The notes beneath the pieces are model-generated. The model ran no database searches, was not told the origin of the DNA, and saw nothing but the letters and a program-made list of their open reading frames with translations. This document shows positions 9,189 to 19,559 of a DNA stretch of 64,000 nucleotides, piece after piece (position 1 is the first letter of the stretch; each line of letters opens with the position of its first letter). This DNA comes from Azolla caroliniana (Eukaryota > Polypodiophyta): contig JBHGNT010000016.1 in assembly GCA_043228905.1 (NCBI GenBank), forward strand, positions 18,600,001 through 18,664,000, read 5' to 3'. The translations under genes and the position numbers were made by a program.

Positions 9189-9242
9189 AGTATAGGGGAA
9201 AGGGTAGGAGGATGAGGGAGAGTGACAAGTAGGCTAGAGGAA

Positions 9243-9254
9243 AAATTGGTTCAA
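9243..9254 (-). promoter_or_regulatory. Self-complementary primer-binding site, Gyp-1
   Basis: Two bases inside the 5' LTR lies TTGAACCAATTT (minus). Its exact complement AAATTGGTTCAA begins 33 nt after the T of TATAAAA in the LTR (9466 down to 9455), where transcription should start. This is the Tf1-type self-priming arrangement rather than a tRNA PBS. Confidence 0.75.
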
Positions 9255-9256
9255 AC

Positions 9257-9678
9257 TGTCAGGAATAGTACTAAAACAGAGATGGAATTAGTACTAAGAA
9301 GAGTAGTACTATTAGTACTAAGAGGACGGGACTGCGTAAGATTCCCGAGAGAGAGGAAGTGAGAAGAGGAGAGAGAGAGAAATAGGATGATGACAGCAGC
9401 TCTTATATTATATGAAAGATAAGTACAAATCGACTAAGAGGCTTAAGACTGGTGTTGAACCAATTTGGTTCAAAACAATGCCTTGTGCCTCCTTTTATAG
9501 TGTTTTTAGGAAATAATCTTGAAGCTTCTAGAATGTTCCAGAGAGATCTGGAATATACATCAATTTTCTATGATAAAGTATAAATGAAAATAATATCCTA
9601 CAAAATACAATTCCTAATCTAATGGTAAGAGCTCGACCCATGTAGCATAAAGTCATGGGTTCGAGTCTTGCCATGACA
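9257..9678 (-). repeat. Gyp-1 5' LTR
   Basis: 422 bp. Promoter parts on the minus strand: heat-shock array 9521-9553, TATAAAA 9499 down to 9493, predicted RNA 5' end near 9466 inside the 19-nt palindrome TTGAACCAAATTGGTTCAA. An outward-facing tRNA-like module (A box 9615-9625, B box 9658-9668) lies on the plus strand at the outer edge. Confidence 0.93.
9521..9553 (-). promoter_or_regulatory. Heat-shock-element array, Gyp-1 5' LTR
   Basis: Same seven-unit GAA/TTC array as in the 3' LTR. In this LTR it would drive the genomic transcript, because it lies just upstream of the TATA box at 9493-9499. Confidence 0.8.
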
Positions 9679-9683
9679 CATAC

Positions 9684-9950
9684 AAAACCAGGATAATCAG
9701 GCTACCATCTCCTGCCTTCTTGGTGTACAAGCAGTGGTCCACTTGACTTCTATGAAAACCTTGAGAATGTATCAAATTCATGATACCATTCTCTTGGTGC
9801 TTGTTTCAACCCATACAAACTCCTTTTGAGCTTACAAACTATATTCTCTTTGCCTTTAGCCACAAAACCTTCATGCTGCTGCATATATATGTCTTCATGC
9901 AGATCGCCATGTAAAAAGGCGGTCTTCACATTCATCTGTATGAGCTCCAT
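9684..9950 (-). pseudogene. Copia-A RT, N-terminal segment after deletion
   Basis: Minus-strand frame with [17 protein letters not shown] and [12 protein letters not shown], the conserved middle of copia reverse transcriptase, then LIILVL leading into the YVDD split by Gyp-1. Upstream at about 9950 it is fused out of frame to the protease region, so about 2 kb (integrase and the RT start) is missing compared with a full copia. Confidence 0.87.
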
Positions 9951-11158
9951 TTCCCATCACCAAAGTTTGTGTGAAATCCATCATCATCTAGTTGTCCTGT
10001 GCTAATCAAGCTCTTCTTGAGCTGAGGTACATGCCATACATGCTGAAGTGTGAAAGCAGAACCATGCTGAAACTGTAATTGCACAGTGCCAATACCTACA
10101 ATTTCACATGCATAGTTGTCCCCAAGATGGGCAACACCATGTCGACCCCCTGTGTAATTTGAAAACCACTCACGATGAGGGGTGAATTGAAAAGAAGCAC
10201 CGGAATTGAGTATCCAAGTGTGCATGTCACCATCCGTATTTGCAAGTAAAGCATGTTCTCTATGGCATGAAGAGACAAAGAGTACATCATTTCCACTATC
10301 ACTATCATGAATGACTACATTCACCTCTTCAATTTTAGCATTGCCTTTCCTTGATTGAATGTCTCTCTTTTCTTCTATGAAATCATCTATCTTCTTGCCC
10401 TTTCCTTTCTCTTTCTTCCATTTGAAACAATCACATTTAAAGTGACCCTTTTTGCCACAATGATGGCATTCTACATCTTTACCACGTGATTTACTATGGC
10501 CATAACTATCAGATTTGCCTCTCTATTGTGACCTACCCCTCATATGCAATGCACTAGAGGGCTTATTGGATGCATTTTTTTGCCGACTCATCTCTTCCAT
10601 GAGTAGAGAACTCTCTACATCAGCATAAAGAAGCATCACATTTGAATTGCTCATAGAAGTCCTGAAAGTATCCCAACTTTTTTGGCAAGGTGCAAAGTAA
10701 AAACGTGGCCTTAAACTCATCTTCAATGATAAATTTCAAGGCAACCAGCTGGCTGAAAATGAAATTGAACTCACTTAGGTGAGTGGACATGGGTGTGCCC
10801 TCTGTCATGCGCAAATCCATAAGTTTCTTAAGCCAATAAACTTTGCTAGCCGCCGTATTCTAGGCATACAGTTCCTCTAGTCTAGTCCATATAGAATCTA
10901 GGAAGAGTCCAAACCTTCAATATTAAACATCAAGGCATCAGAAATTGACAACTCAATAGTCGAGTGTGCAAGGTCGTTCAACTCTTGCCAATCATCTTGG
11001 TCTATATCTATAGGCTTTACCCCTTTGACCTTAATAGGCTTTGCATGCTTCTTCTACAATCGGATGTTGTAACACTGCTTTTTCCATAACGCAAAGTTAT
11101 GTGCACTCTCAAGCTTCCTAATGTGCATAAGGTGGCTACTGTCACTGATGCTAGTCAT
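9951..11158 (-). pseudogene. Copia-A Gag and protease (broken)
   Basis: The ATG at 11158 begins MTSISDSSHL. Downstream come gag segments with several stops, a CCHC knuckle (CHHCGKKGHFKCDC, about 10432-10473), then a protease region with WILNSGASFQFTPHREW; the catalytic D of the usual DSGA is N here. It ends with VWHVPQLKKSLISTGQL near the deletion joint. Stops and the altered active site make this a pseudogene. Confidence 0.82.
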
Positions 11159-11277
11159 GATTTCTTAGCCCAAACAGAGGACCAAACCTGCTTTGCAGAA
11201 AACGTGACCCGCTCTACAAAATAAAAGACATGTTTTGCAGAAAAAACGTGACTTGCTTTCAGAAAACCCTAAACCCT

Positions 11278-11289
11278 GCTCTGATACCA
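11278..11289 (-). other. Copia-A primer-binding site (tRNA-iMet)
   Basis: TGGTATCAGAGC on the minus strand, three bases inside the 5' LTR; this is the classic plant copia site complementary to initiator tRNA-Met. Confidence 0.9.
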
Positions 11290-11292
11290 GTT

Positions 11293-11523
11293 TGAACGGC
11301 AACATGAGGATAGGGTTTAGGTCAGTCAAACAGGGAGAGAGTTTGAGTGAGAGAGAAAGGGGGGGGGGGGGGGGGGGGGGGAGAGAGAGAGATTGTCTTG
11401 GGTACAAAGAGTGTACCACTTTTTTGGTTTTTAGATATTATGTATATAGAAGTCAAAAATGTGCTACGAGTGCGTTCACACTTGTGCACTAATAAAAGGC
11501 ACGATGACCCTTTATTCCCAACA
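11293..11523 (-). repeat. Copia-A 5' LTR
   Basis: 231 bp, paired with 2587-2815. It contains a long G run (11359-11381) where the other LTR has a shorter GGGGGAGAG tract, so that tract has expanded or been mis-called. Confidence 0.88.
11359..11381. repeat. Poly-G tract (23 nt)
   Basis: Uninterrupted G run in the Copia-A 5' LTR followed by a GA repeat. It could form a G-quadruplex or be a length artefact. Confidence 0.9.
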
Positions 11524-12033
11524 CTTAGAGCCATCCAATTGGCAACTTATAACCAAAAACACAATCACGAATCATAACTGTTGTTGTTTCTAGAAATCTT
11601 GAAAATAGGTCCACTTAACTAAATCTGCAAAATATATAGCATTTAATTGTCATCAAAATGGCCTATATACATACATCTTTGACATGTAAACCATATAGGA
11701 TCAATGACAAGCCAAAGTGAGACAAAAGTCGATCTTGGTGGTTGCGCCATCTATCGTTTATTTGAGGTATTCACTTAAAGATTTGGCCATATCACTCGAT
11801 GATTGAATTTTTAACCATAAAAAAACTAGTAAATTAATTGAATCATACATAAATATGAGGAAATATGGCCTTATACACAAGTGATTGCCACACACATCAA
11901 CATATTAAGATATTTCAAGATGAAACTTTCAAGTGAAATTAATATATCCATGGGTGCCACTAGGCACAAATACATGTTTAATCTTACTTATATTTGAGGT
12001 TGTATCACCTCAACATGCTCATAGTAGACATAT
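11524..12033. other. AT-rich spacer without genes
   Basis: After the CTTAGA duplication, about 500 bp of AT-rich DNA with no open frame or repeat that I recognise. Confidence 0.6.
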
Positions 12034-13257
12034 AAGTTGAATATGGGTTTCTAATGGTCATATTCACACTGTCCCTTAGACAAACTAGGTTTACGACAAT
12101 TCTATAAATATGTCAAAGGGCAGTTTCCCTAGCTTAGTTAGTATATAACTGACTTTGTAACCTAGCTCATAACGTTGTTGCCTCCATTTGTTGTAACTCA
12201 GAGTTTGAATAATACAGTTACATATTGTGTGCCTTTTTGTTTCTTCTCTCTCTCTCTCTCTCTCTCTCATTCTGTCTCCTTGATCTTGCTTTACTATGCT
12301 AACTTGGTGATCTTCTAAGCATAGATGTTGTTCTTGTTTCCATACTGATGGTCTCAGACTCCAACATCTAGTATCAGAGCTCGAGGTTATTCAACTTGCT
12401 ACCGGCCGCCATCTGTTTTCAACAACATTCTTGCCCTTGTCTTCCTAAAGACCTTGAGTTCAAGATCTCATCATGAGAAGAGAAAGACAACTGAAGATTT
12501 GCACTCTACTGAGCTAGATCACCCTTAAGGTAAGCCAGTTGGTTGTACCTTGCTTCTGCGATTGCGGCCGCTTAGAGTGGAATCTCTATCAAATCAACTG
12601 CGATCGTGCTTTACCAAGTTAGACACTGTCTACTCGTTTGTCATAACCACTCAAAGCAGATCCAACCTTAGGAGCAACCTCATCTGTGCTTCACTCGGCT
12701 AGAAGAAATCTGGGAATAATTGTTTAAATCTATTCCTCCAATCATCGTAGTCACTTGAACAAAGATCGACTTGAAAAGAAGGCATAAAATTTGTGATCAG
12801 CCTTTAAAAATTGGTATTCGAAACTTATTTGGCATATAGTTGTGCTCAACTCGACTAAGCAATATTCGGGAAGACCAGTCGGTTCTGTCCCTCCACCCGT
12901 TGTAGCCACTTGGAGCAACCTCACCATCCAATAGTCATTCGAAACCCAATCGGCAAACTCATGTCCAAATCCGGCTAGAACGAATTTGGGTGAGCTAGTC
13001 AGTTGCATCCTATCAATGTTCATAGCCAATTCTAGATAGAATCTCCCAAGGTCGACATAGATGGCATCAACATCCGACTCATCAGAAATGCATCGAACTT
13101 CAACTTCGGGAAGGAGCAGATGCAAGACTATCTAATAGTCAAAGGTCAGATCGACCCAATCGAGACAGAAAATGCCCCAGAAGGATTCAAGACGAATGAG
13201 TGGACAATACTTGATAGAATTGTCTGAGCCACCATTCTGATGCACTTGTCGGAGTTG
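12034..13257 (+). mobile_element. Partial copia 5' end (Copia-B family, plus strand)
   Basis: A degenerate LTR (about 12034-12366, ending CCAACA) resembles the reverse complement of the Copia-B LTRs. TAGTATCAGAGC (12369-12380) follows as a tRNA-Met primer site. About 700 bp of leader comes next, containing stretches such as PLRVESLSN that recur in the Copia-B leader (about 19600-20060). Then comes the start of a gag domain (FNFGKEQMQDYLIVKGQID, about 13105-13165). It ends abruptly at about 13257 where chromovirus integrase sequence begins. No 3' end is present. Confidence 0.7.
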
Positions 13258-13693
13258 GTAGTACTAAAACCTTGGATTTAGTAACCTAATCATTTTGGTG
13301 GCCCCATATGCGATGATTTGTCGATGCCTATGTTCAAACATGTGATACATGCTGCAGAGCAAAGATGCCCCGACATCATCTGTATGGTTTATTGGAGCCA
13401 TTACCAATTCAAGCAAGCCATGGCAATCTACTTCTTTGGATTTTATCACAGATCTTCCGAATTCTAAGGGCGTCAATGCTATCTTAACAGTGGTTGATCG
13501 ATATACTATAATGACACATTTCTTGCCCTGCACTAACGAGATCACTAGTGAAGACACCACAAGTATCATTATGTGTGAATTTTTTCGGCACCATGGTCTT
13601 CCCGACACCATCATCAGTGATCACGGAACTCAATTCATATCTAAATTTTGGAAGCATCTCTTCACAATGCTCAAGGTCACATGCAACCTCTCT
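13258..13693 (+). pseudogene. Gypsy-4 integrase fragment
   Basis: Reads the zinc-finger end (CCRAKMPRHHPYG-like), SLDFITDLPNSKG, LTVVDRYT, HHGLPDTIISDHGTQF and VTCNLS, all collinear with the integrase of Gyp-1. The first two acidic catalytic residues are kept; the Glu lies beyond the Copia-B insertion at 20403. Confidence 0.83.
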
Positions 13694-13695
13694 AT

Positions 13696-14016
13696 TGTGA
13701 ACTAAGGCCGTCAATGCAGAACATACACTTTGAGATGAAGATCACCAAGAGTACAAATGAATGCAAGATCGAATAATAGAATGCGAGAGAGGGAGAGATC
13801 AAGAGGCACACAATACAATTTTTTTTCTATGGTTACAATACAATGGAGGCAACAACTCTCTTACAATAGCAACAACCTTATGTACTAGGTTACAAAGCCC
13901 GTTATATACTAACTGAGCTAGGGCAACTGCCCTTTGACATATTTACATAAATGTCCTAAATCTAGTTTGTCCAAGGGAACAATGTGAATATGGCCATTAT
14001 ATGCCCATATTCGACA
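13696..14016 (-). repeat. Copia-B 3' LTR
   Basis: 321 bp; pairs with 20082-20402 with many substitutions. ATGGGGGAG (minus) beside it at 14017-14025 is the likely polypurine tract. Confidence 0.85.
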
Positions 14017-14430
14017 CTCCCCCATAATGGGCGTATACAACAAAAAATTTGTAAAAAGAATTGTTGAGATATCAAGCTCAACTAAGTTTAGCCATTTAGT
14101 TAACCACGTAACTTAGTAGTTACCTAGATAGAATCTAGTTAGTGTGTTGACCTTTTAAACCCTTAAATAGGATCTTGTACTTGTACATAAGTGGGGATAC
14201 ATTCTAGATCCTCCACTACCATGTATATTTTATATAGGACTTACATCCTTGTACCTATATTCTACTCACAGATGTGCACCCTGCACATGAGTTGTATAAA
14301 TACCTCATTGTGGGTATTTTTGTAACTTGATGCTTATTAATATAGAGAAAGGTCTGTGTATGTGTGTGTATGGCAATCTTGGTGAGGGAAAACCCTTCTT
14401 CGTTCTTCAACCTTCAATCAATGTTATTCG

Positions 14431-15130
14431 TTGAAGAGAACCACATCCGAAGCAAGACCAAGACATCGAAAGGACAAATGTTCTTCTCAAATTTGGATGG
14501 TGGTCGAGGATGAGGTCGACGCGGTAGAAGAGGTCGATTCAGCCCATCTCACAAAGGGAACTCAAACCTTCGACAAGAAGACAGAAGCCATCGAGGAACC
14601 TTCGGAAGAAGGGGGAGCTTCCATGCCGAACAAGGTCGGTAAACATGGCCCATTACTTGCAACTTTTGTGGGAAGGTTGGCCACTACGAAGAGGAGTGCC
14701 GAAAGAGAAGAAGAGAGTCGGCTTCCACAAGCCGACAACTCACAAACTATGTCACCAACTCCGAATAGGATGACTATGGTGGACTATTCATAATGAGACA
14801 TAGAGTGAACTCTATGTTAGCCTCTGATTCCACAAGCACCTCCAACTCGAAAGACATGTGGTTCGTCGACTCCAGCACCTCACATCATATGACGTCACAC
14901 CAATAGTGGTTTCATGATTTAAGAACACCGGATCGACCTGGCTACATAGAGATGGGAGACGACACCACACATCCCATTTGGCACATCGACAACGTTCCAT
15001 TCGGTAAAGACGGCAACAACAATTGCCTCAAGAATGTATTGCACGTGCCTACAATAACAAAGAATTTGGTCTTGGTAGGCCAAATCGTGGAGCAAGGAAT
15101 GCAAGTTCATTTCAACAACGAATGATGCTT
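14431..15130 (+). pseudogene. Copia-D Gag zinc knuckle and protease (broken)
   Basis: In one frame the CCHC knuckle CNFCGKVGHYEEEC (about 14655-14700) is followed by protease-type MWFVDSSTSHHMTSH (about 14860-14905), where the usual DSGA/DSGC is DSST. Several in-frame stops follow. The sequence runs on into the pre-integrase part. A GR-rich segment precedes the knuckle. Confidence 0.75.
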
Positions 15131-15179
15131 TATAGAAAAAGATGGCTGACTCATAGCTAGGGGATGGAGAGAAGGCCGA

Positions 15180-16170
15180 ATGTTCATCCTCAATTTGAAT
15201 GAAGTGAAATCGGCCATGTATGCCAAAGGTCTCAAAACCGAGATGAACATCGAGTTGTGGCACAAGAGAATTGGCCACATCAACCTCCCACGGCTCCGAG
15301 CTATGCAATCAAAGGGAGTCATCATCGAACTTCCGGCCTTTGAGTTGAAACGAGTTGACCGAGTATGCGAAGCATGTCAACTCAACAAACAACATCAACT
15401 CCCATTCCTGAAGGAGAGCTACATAAGCAAAGGCCTCCTTGACGTCATACATTCGGATGTATGGGGATCGACTCAAACGCCGACGATCAGCAGATGCCGA
15501 TACTACGTCACCTTCATCGATGACTACTCACGTTACACGTGGATCTTCCCGATAAAGAAGAAGAGTAAAATGCTCTCCCACTTTCAAAAGCTCAAGAACC
15601 AAGTCGAGAAAGAAACCAGTCGGCACATTTGATGCCTACACTCGGATGGAGACAAGGAGTACTTCTTGGATGAATTCATCTCCTACCTCCAAGGTGAAGG
15701 CATTCAGAGAGAATTTTTGTACCGACACACACCCCAACAAAATGGAGTAGCCGAAAGGAAGAATCAACATATACTCGAGGTAACATGTGCCATGATGCAT
15801 GAGAAGCACATGCCGAACTTCTATTGGGCCGAAGCGGCATCCGCAACTGTCTATCTCGTGAACCGGTGCACCACCAATGGAGTGCATGAGCTAACCCCAT
15901 AAAAGCTCCTCGCTGGAAGGAAGCTGATGTTGTCGCACCTCAAAGTGTTCGGAAGCATTGTGAATGTACGCATCCCAAACGAAAAACGACAGAAGCTTGA
16001 CGCGAAGTCGGAGAAATGTATCCTCATAGGATACTTGCCCGAGAAAAGGGGGTACAAGTGCTTCGACCTGAGTGGTTCGGGTAAGACGGGATGTGGTTTT
16101 CGACGAATCGGCATCATGGTATGAGCCCGATTCAGCTCCATTCGACCTGACTGAGGAAGAGTTAAATGTC
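15180..16170 (+). pseudogene. Copia-D integrase (broken)
   Basis: Contains the GAG-pre-integrase motif LWHKRIGHINLPRL, the zinc-binding CEACQLNKQ, DVIHSDVWG, FIDDYSRYTW, then (after a stop at about 15631) TPQQNGVAERKNQ with the catalytic Glu, and VFGSIVNVRIPNEKRQKLD with LIGYLPEKRGYKCFDL. Stops at about 15631 and 15900 and a frameshift near 16080 inactivate it. Confidence 0.85.
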
Positions 16171-16791
16171 AACTCGGATGACGATATTCAGCCAAGTCCT
16201 CTACCAAGTCCTCTACCAAAGGACAGTCCAAGCTCTACCGAGATTAGTGGACCACATGAACCTTCATGCGACCAAATCACGTCGCGGCCAAGTTTGAAAT
16301 TGGACAAAGGCAAAGGTAAGATGCCCGAATACGAAGTCGACCACCCCGACAATAGTGATTCGGATGTGTCAGCTCGCTCACTAGACAATGAGTTTGGTGT
16401 ACCCATTATGCGGGGACCCAGAGTACCAAATGTGCTCACATTGGCAAACAAAAAACTTCGACGCTCATCTAGAGAGAAGAACCTGGTCACTCAGTTCGAC
16501 TACAAAGAGTATATGGCCCATCACTATGCCTTCGCGATGAAGGGGGTGGCCGAACAAGAGCTCGAAAGCTTTATAGAAGTGGCTCGTGGCCACTTAGGGA
16601 TGGAAGCCATGGATGACGAGATGCAAGCACTTGGCCGTCGACCATCTAACACTACAAGCCTTCGTCACACGCTTGAGGGGGAGGAACCGAGACTGCCACG
16701 AAAATGCCGACGTCCAAAGTCGAACAAAAGCCGACATCGAAAGCCAGACAACGCCGAAAACAAAACCGGATGTCAAACGCCTCACACTTGA
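16072..16791 (+). pseudogene. Copia-D Pol linker after integrase
   Basis: Open frame of 239 codons that begins RRDVVFDESASWY, the usual end of the copia integrase module. It is followed by an acidic, Ser/Pro-rich linker and EYMAHHYAFAMKGVAEQELESFIEVARG, which normally leads into RT. RT is absent: near 16630 the reading jumps to a C-terminal tail ending VKRLTLELEGAC just before the 3' LTR. Confidence 0.75.
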
Positions 16792-17149
16792 GCTTGAGGG
16801 GGCGTGTTGAGATATCAAGCTCAACTAAGTTTAGTCATTTAGTTAACCATGTAACTTAGTAATTACGTAGATAGAATCTAAATAGGATCTTGTACTTGTA
16901 CGTAAGTGGGGATACATTGTAGATCCTCCACTACCAAGTGTATTTAATATATGACTTCCATCCTTGTACCTATATTCTACTCACACACACAAATCACATA
17001 ATCTTCCACTGCTTTATTAATACTCACATAATTAGACCCTAATTAACCCTAGTTAATTATCTAATTATTAACAAGAATAAATAAGATTATACAAAGTTAT
17101 CAAACATATCGGCTTTGTTTGAATCGGCAAAATCCGAGAACAAAAGGCC

Positions 17150-18150
17150 GAGTCAGCCGGGGTCGGAAGAACTGAAGTTGAGCTTCAAATTGTCAACGTC
17201 GATTGTTCGAGAACGTACTGAATGTCTGACTCAATCAGACTGATTCTTCTCTACGCCCATTTGATGCTGAAGGGATCAGAATTGATCCGTCAAAAGGCAC
17301 TTGGTCATCCCATCTGCGACATTATTGGCTGTAGATATCTTCTCGAGGCTGATTTTCCCTAAAATGACCTAGTCCTGAACAAAGTGATATCAAACTTCGA
17401 TATGCTTGGAGGCGTTGTGATGAACCGGATTTTTCGATAGAGCAACAACACCCTAACTATCGTTGTAGATAACTGGAGCCGAGTCAGAGTCGACTTGTCG
17501 AAACATGTGCGGCAGCTGACCGAACCATAAAGCCTCTTTCTCCGCATCGGACGTGGTTACGTATACGGCCTTGATTGTTGATGTGGTAGTGCACTCCTGA
17601 AGTTTTGATTTCCACAAGATTGCTCCATTGCTGAATTTGAATCAATATCCGGTTGACTTTCGACTATCCACACAACCCGCAAAGTCTGAGTCGATATAAC
17701 CGACTATGCCTGATGTATCATTCGGGCCAAACAGGATGGCATAATATTTTGTGCCCACAAGGTATCTGGACACATGCTTAACTACATTACGATGCGATCA
17801 GCCAGGATTGTGCATAAATCTATTGACGACTCCGACGGTGTGAGCAATGTCAAGCCATGTCGTGACCATCGCGTACATCAAGGAGCCGACTGTCGGTGCA
17901 TACGGTACCGACTTCATAACTTCCCCCCTCCGGACCGGATGTCGGGCAGTCTCAACGTTCGTAGGGTCGAAGTAGATTTGGCTGAATGCATGTTGAAGCG
18001 TTCTAAGACACGTCCAATATAGTCAGATTGAGATATTTCCTGGACCTTGGTTCAAATTTGTGGCGGTCGTCTTTCAGTATGAGGGCGTATGCCTCGCACC
18101 CAAAAATCTTTAGCTTGTTGTAATTCGGCTTACTGCTGGTCCATAATTCT
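17150..18150 (-). pseudogene. Copia-B integrase tail, RT tail and RNase H (broken)
   Basis: Minus strand, read from 18150 downward: LWTSSKPNYNKLKIFGCEAY and DRHKFEPRS (end of integrase), then a jump to ISQSDYIGRVLERFNMH (end of RT), then RNase H with YIDSDFAGCVDSRKST and LQECTTTSTIKAVYVT, ending near KISTANNVADGMTKCL. The RT core is missing and several stops are present. Confidence 0.78.
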
Positions 18151-18736
18151 GTTAGGATCGTGATCAGCCACAACCGGTTCTACTTTGAACGTTCGGGTGC
18201 AAAGAATCGAGATAGATAGTGCACAAACAGAAAAAACGAGAAGGCAGAAAAGCCAAGTACAGAGACACAAGATCTTTTATGTGGAAAACTCGAAAGGGAA
18301 AAACCATGGGGATTCACAAACCCCGAGAAATAGAATCACTATAATCGAGAGGAAATAGAACAATGAGAATCTCAAGGCAACGACCTATGAGTTCTCCTTC
18401 GTCATATCGGCGGTTGCAGAGTTACGCACACTCTTACACACTCTCTCTCTATCCTACTACTTACAGAGGCAATAACCTTCTCTAACTATACAACAATGAT
18501 CAACAACCTCGTTATAAAATTTGGCCTAGTTGTATTTATACATATTTATACAACCTTTGGGCTATTTACATACATAACCCACTAGGGGCACATTTAGACT
18601 ATTTACATATATGGTCTCCCAAATCGATCCTTCAATTTCGATTTCGATTTCAGAATTACGCATTGGTTCCATCCGATTCGGCTCGTACTCTTCTTCACAT
18701 TCGGAGGGACATGTTTTCCCAACTAATTTCCCCAAC
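18149..18736 (-). mobile_element. Solo copia LTR inside Copia-B
   Basis: 588 bp inserted between IPQK and LWTSS of the Copia-B integrase, with TAATT on both sides (18144-18148 and 18737-18741). On the minus strand it has a TATA-like region and the sequence GGTTTTTCCCTTTCGAGTTT, typical of the end of plant copia LTRs. It has no coding, consistent with LTR-LTR recombination. Confidence 0.72.
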
Positions 18737-18769
18737 TAATTTCTGAGGTATTCGAAGTCCTAAAGCCCT

Positions 18770-19065
18770 ACTCAACGACATATTGATTACGTGTACTGAC
18801 GTAAGTAGGGCCTCTACCTAGAAGCCATCCGGTAGTCCGGAGAGTTGGAGCATGGACACTACGCATTCTTGAATTGTCCGATTCATTTGTTCGGCAATTC
18901 CATTCTGAAGCGTTTTTGGTTTTGATGGGGTCGATTTGCCCCTTGACTATCAGATAGTCTTGCATTTGCTCCTTCCTGAAGTTGAAGTTCGATCCATCAA
19001 ACTTCCGTAGACTCATCTCTGATGAGATGGATGTTGATGCCATATTTGTCGGCTTGTTAGACTTT
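18770..19065 (-). pseudogene. Copia-B gag start fused to integrase by deletion
   Basis: The ATG near 19042 begins MASTSISSEMSLRKFDG and runs through FNFRKEQMQDYLIVKGQIDP, the start of gag. At about 18915 it switches to integrase sequence (NGIAEQMNRTIQE, then MLQLSGLPDGF, EALLTSVHVINMSLSRALG in a neighbouring frame). About 3 kb of gag, protease and integrase core is missing between them. It is a deletion joint, not a new gene. Confidence 0.78.
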
Positions 19066-19115
19066 GTTCGGAGTTGACTACAAGCGGTGTAGAGATGCAA
19101 CCGATTGGCTCACCC

Positions 19116-19559
19116 TGTCATGGACACACCAAGCGCATACTAAGACGGAGCATGGATGATGAGGCTATGACAGAGCGATGACACGAGGAACTTAAGATGG
19201 GGAATGACACAAGAGCATAAAGATAGAGATGAAGATCAAGGAGAGAGGATGGGCGAAATGGGAATACTAGATTGATATGTCCATGACTGGCGTTGTTCAC
19301 CTTGAATTCCTTCAAGGTGAACTCAACTATTTATACTAAGTGGCATGCATACCTGTTGCACGCATGTGATACAATAGAGCATGTAGGCAGTAGGTACGCA
19401 TGCATGTGCCAAGTGTAAATAATACAAGGGAGAAATTATGCACATGATGCTAGCTAAAACCTACAATGAGGAAGTATATACATGATTATATGCTAGATGT
19501 GTGGTTAACGCATAACACTCGATTATAACATGGTCATGTCAAGAGTTCGAATCTTGACA
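19116..19559 (-). mobile_element. Solo gypsy LTR inside the Copia-B leader
   Basis: 444 bp, TGTCATG to CTTGACA, flanked by the exact duplication CACCC (19111-19115 and 19560-19564). Promoter on the minus strand: TATAAATA starting at 19335, then a hairpin TTCACCTTGAA/TTCAAGGTGAA (19296-19306 and 19311-19321) at the predicted start site. A tRNA-like B box (GAGTTCGAATC, about 19543-19553, plus) sits at the edge. It matches the Gyp-1 LTR layout but shows no heat-shock array. Confidence 0.88.

Larger units (their letters stand above)
4029..9678 (-). mobile_element. Gyp-1, intact chromodomain Ty3/gypsy element
   Basis: Complete 5650-bp element on the minus strand. Both 422-bp LTRs (4029-4450 and 9257-9678) look identical by eye, start TGTCAGG and end ATGACA on the plus strand, and are flanked by the 5-bp duplication CATAC (4024-4028 and 9679-9683). 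It encodes Gag (385 aa) and Pol (about 1190 aa) in different frames, with protease, RT, RNase H, integrase and a C-terminal chromodomain. No tRNA-type primer site follows the 5' LTR; a self-priming sequence is there instead. Identical LTRs and open frames indicate a recent, possibly still mobile insertion. It resembles fungal-type and Tcn1-like chromoviruses more than typical seed-plant ones; that placement is inference. Confidence 0.95.
2587..11523 (-). mobile_element. Copia-A, internally deleted Ty1/copia element split by Gyp-1
   Basis: LTRs at 2587-2815 and 11293-11523 start TGAA and end CCCAACA on the plus strand, and are flanked by matching CTTAGA (2581-2586 and 11524-11529). A tRNA-Met-type primer site lies inside the right LTR, so the element is on the minus strand. 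Without the nested Gyp-1 it is only about 3.3 kb. Gag and protease lie at 9951-11158, then the sequence jumps straight into the middle of reverse transcriptase, so integrase and the RT N-terminus are deleted. Gyp-1 is inserted exactly at the Tyr codon of the YVDD catalytic box. The copy is therefore dead twice over. LTR differences, including indels, suggest it is older than Gyp-1. Confidence 0.9.
14062..16985 (+). mobile_element. Copia-D, internally deleted copia (plus strand)
   Basis: Matching termini start TGTTGAGATATC at 14062 and 16805. The 5' LTR probably extends beyond 14270, because TATA-like GTATAAATACC lies near 14296. The 3' copy matches only to 16985 and looks truncated. A polypurine tract (TTGAGGGGGCG) abuts the 3' LTR at 16794-16804. 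Inside lie a gag zinc knuckle, protease, integrase and a Pol linker. The N-terminal gag and nearly all of RT and RNase H are deleted. It is inserted in the 3' part of Copia-B. No clean duplication was found. Confidence 0.78.

Noticed and set aside
18768-19100. 110-codon minus-strand frame looked like a novel protein.
   Set aside because: It is gag fused to integrase (partly out of frame) by an internal deletion in Copia-B.
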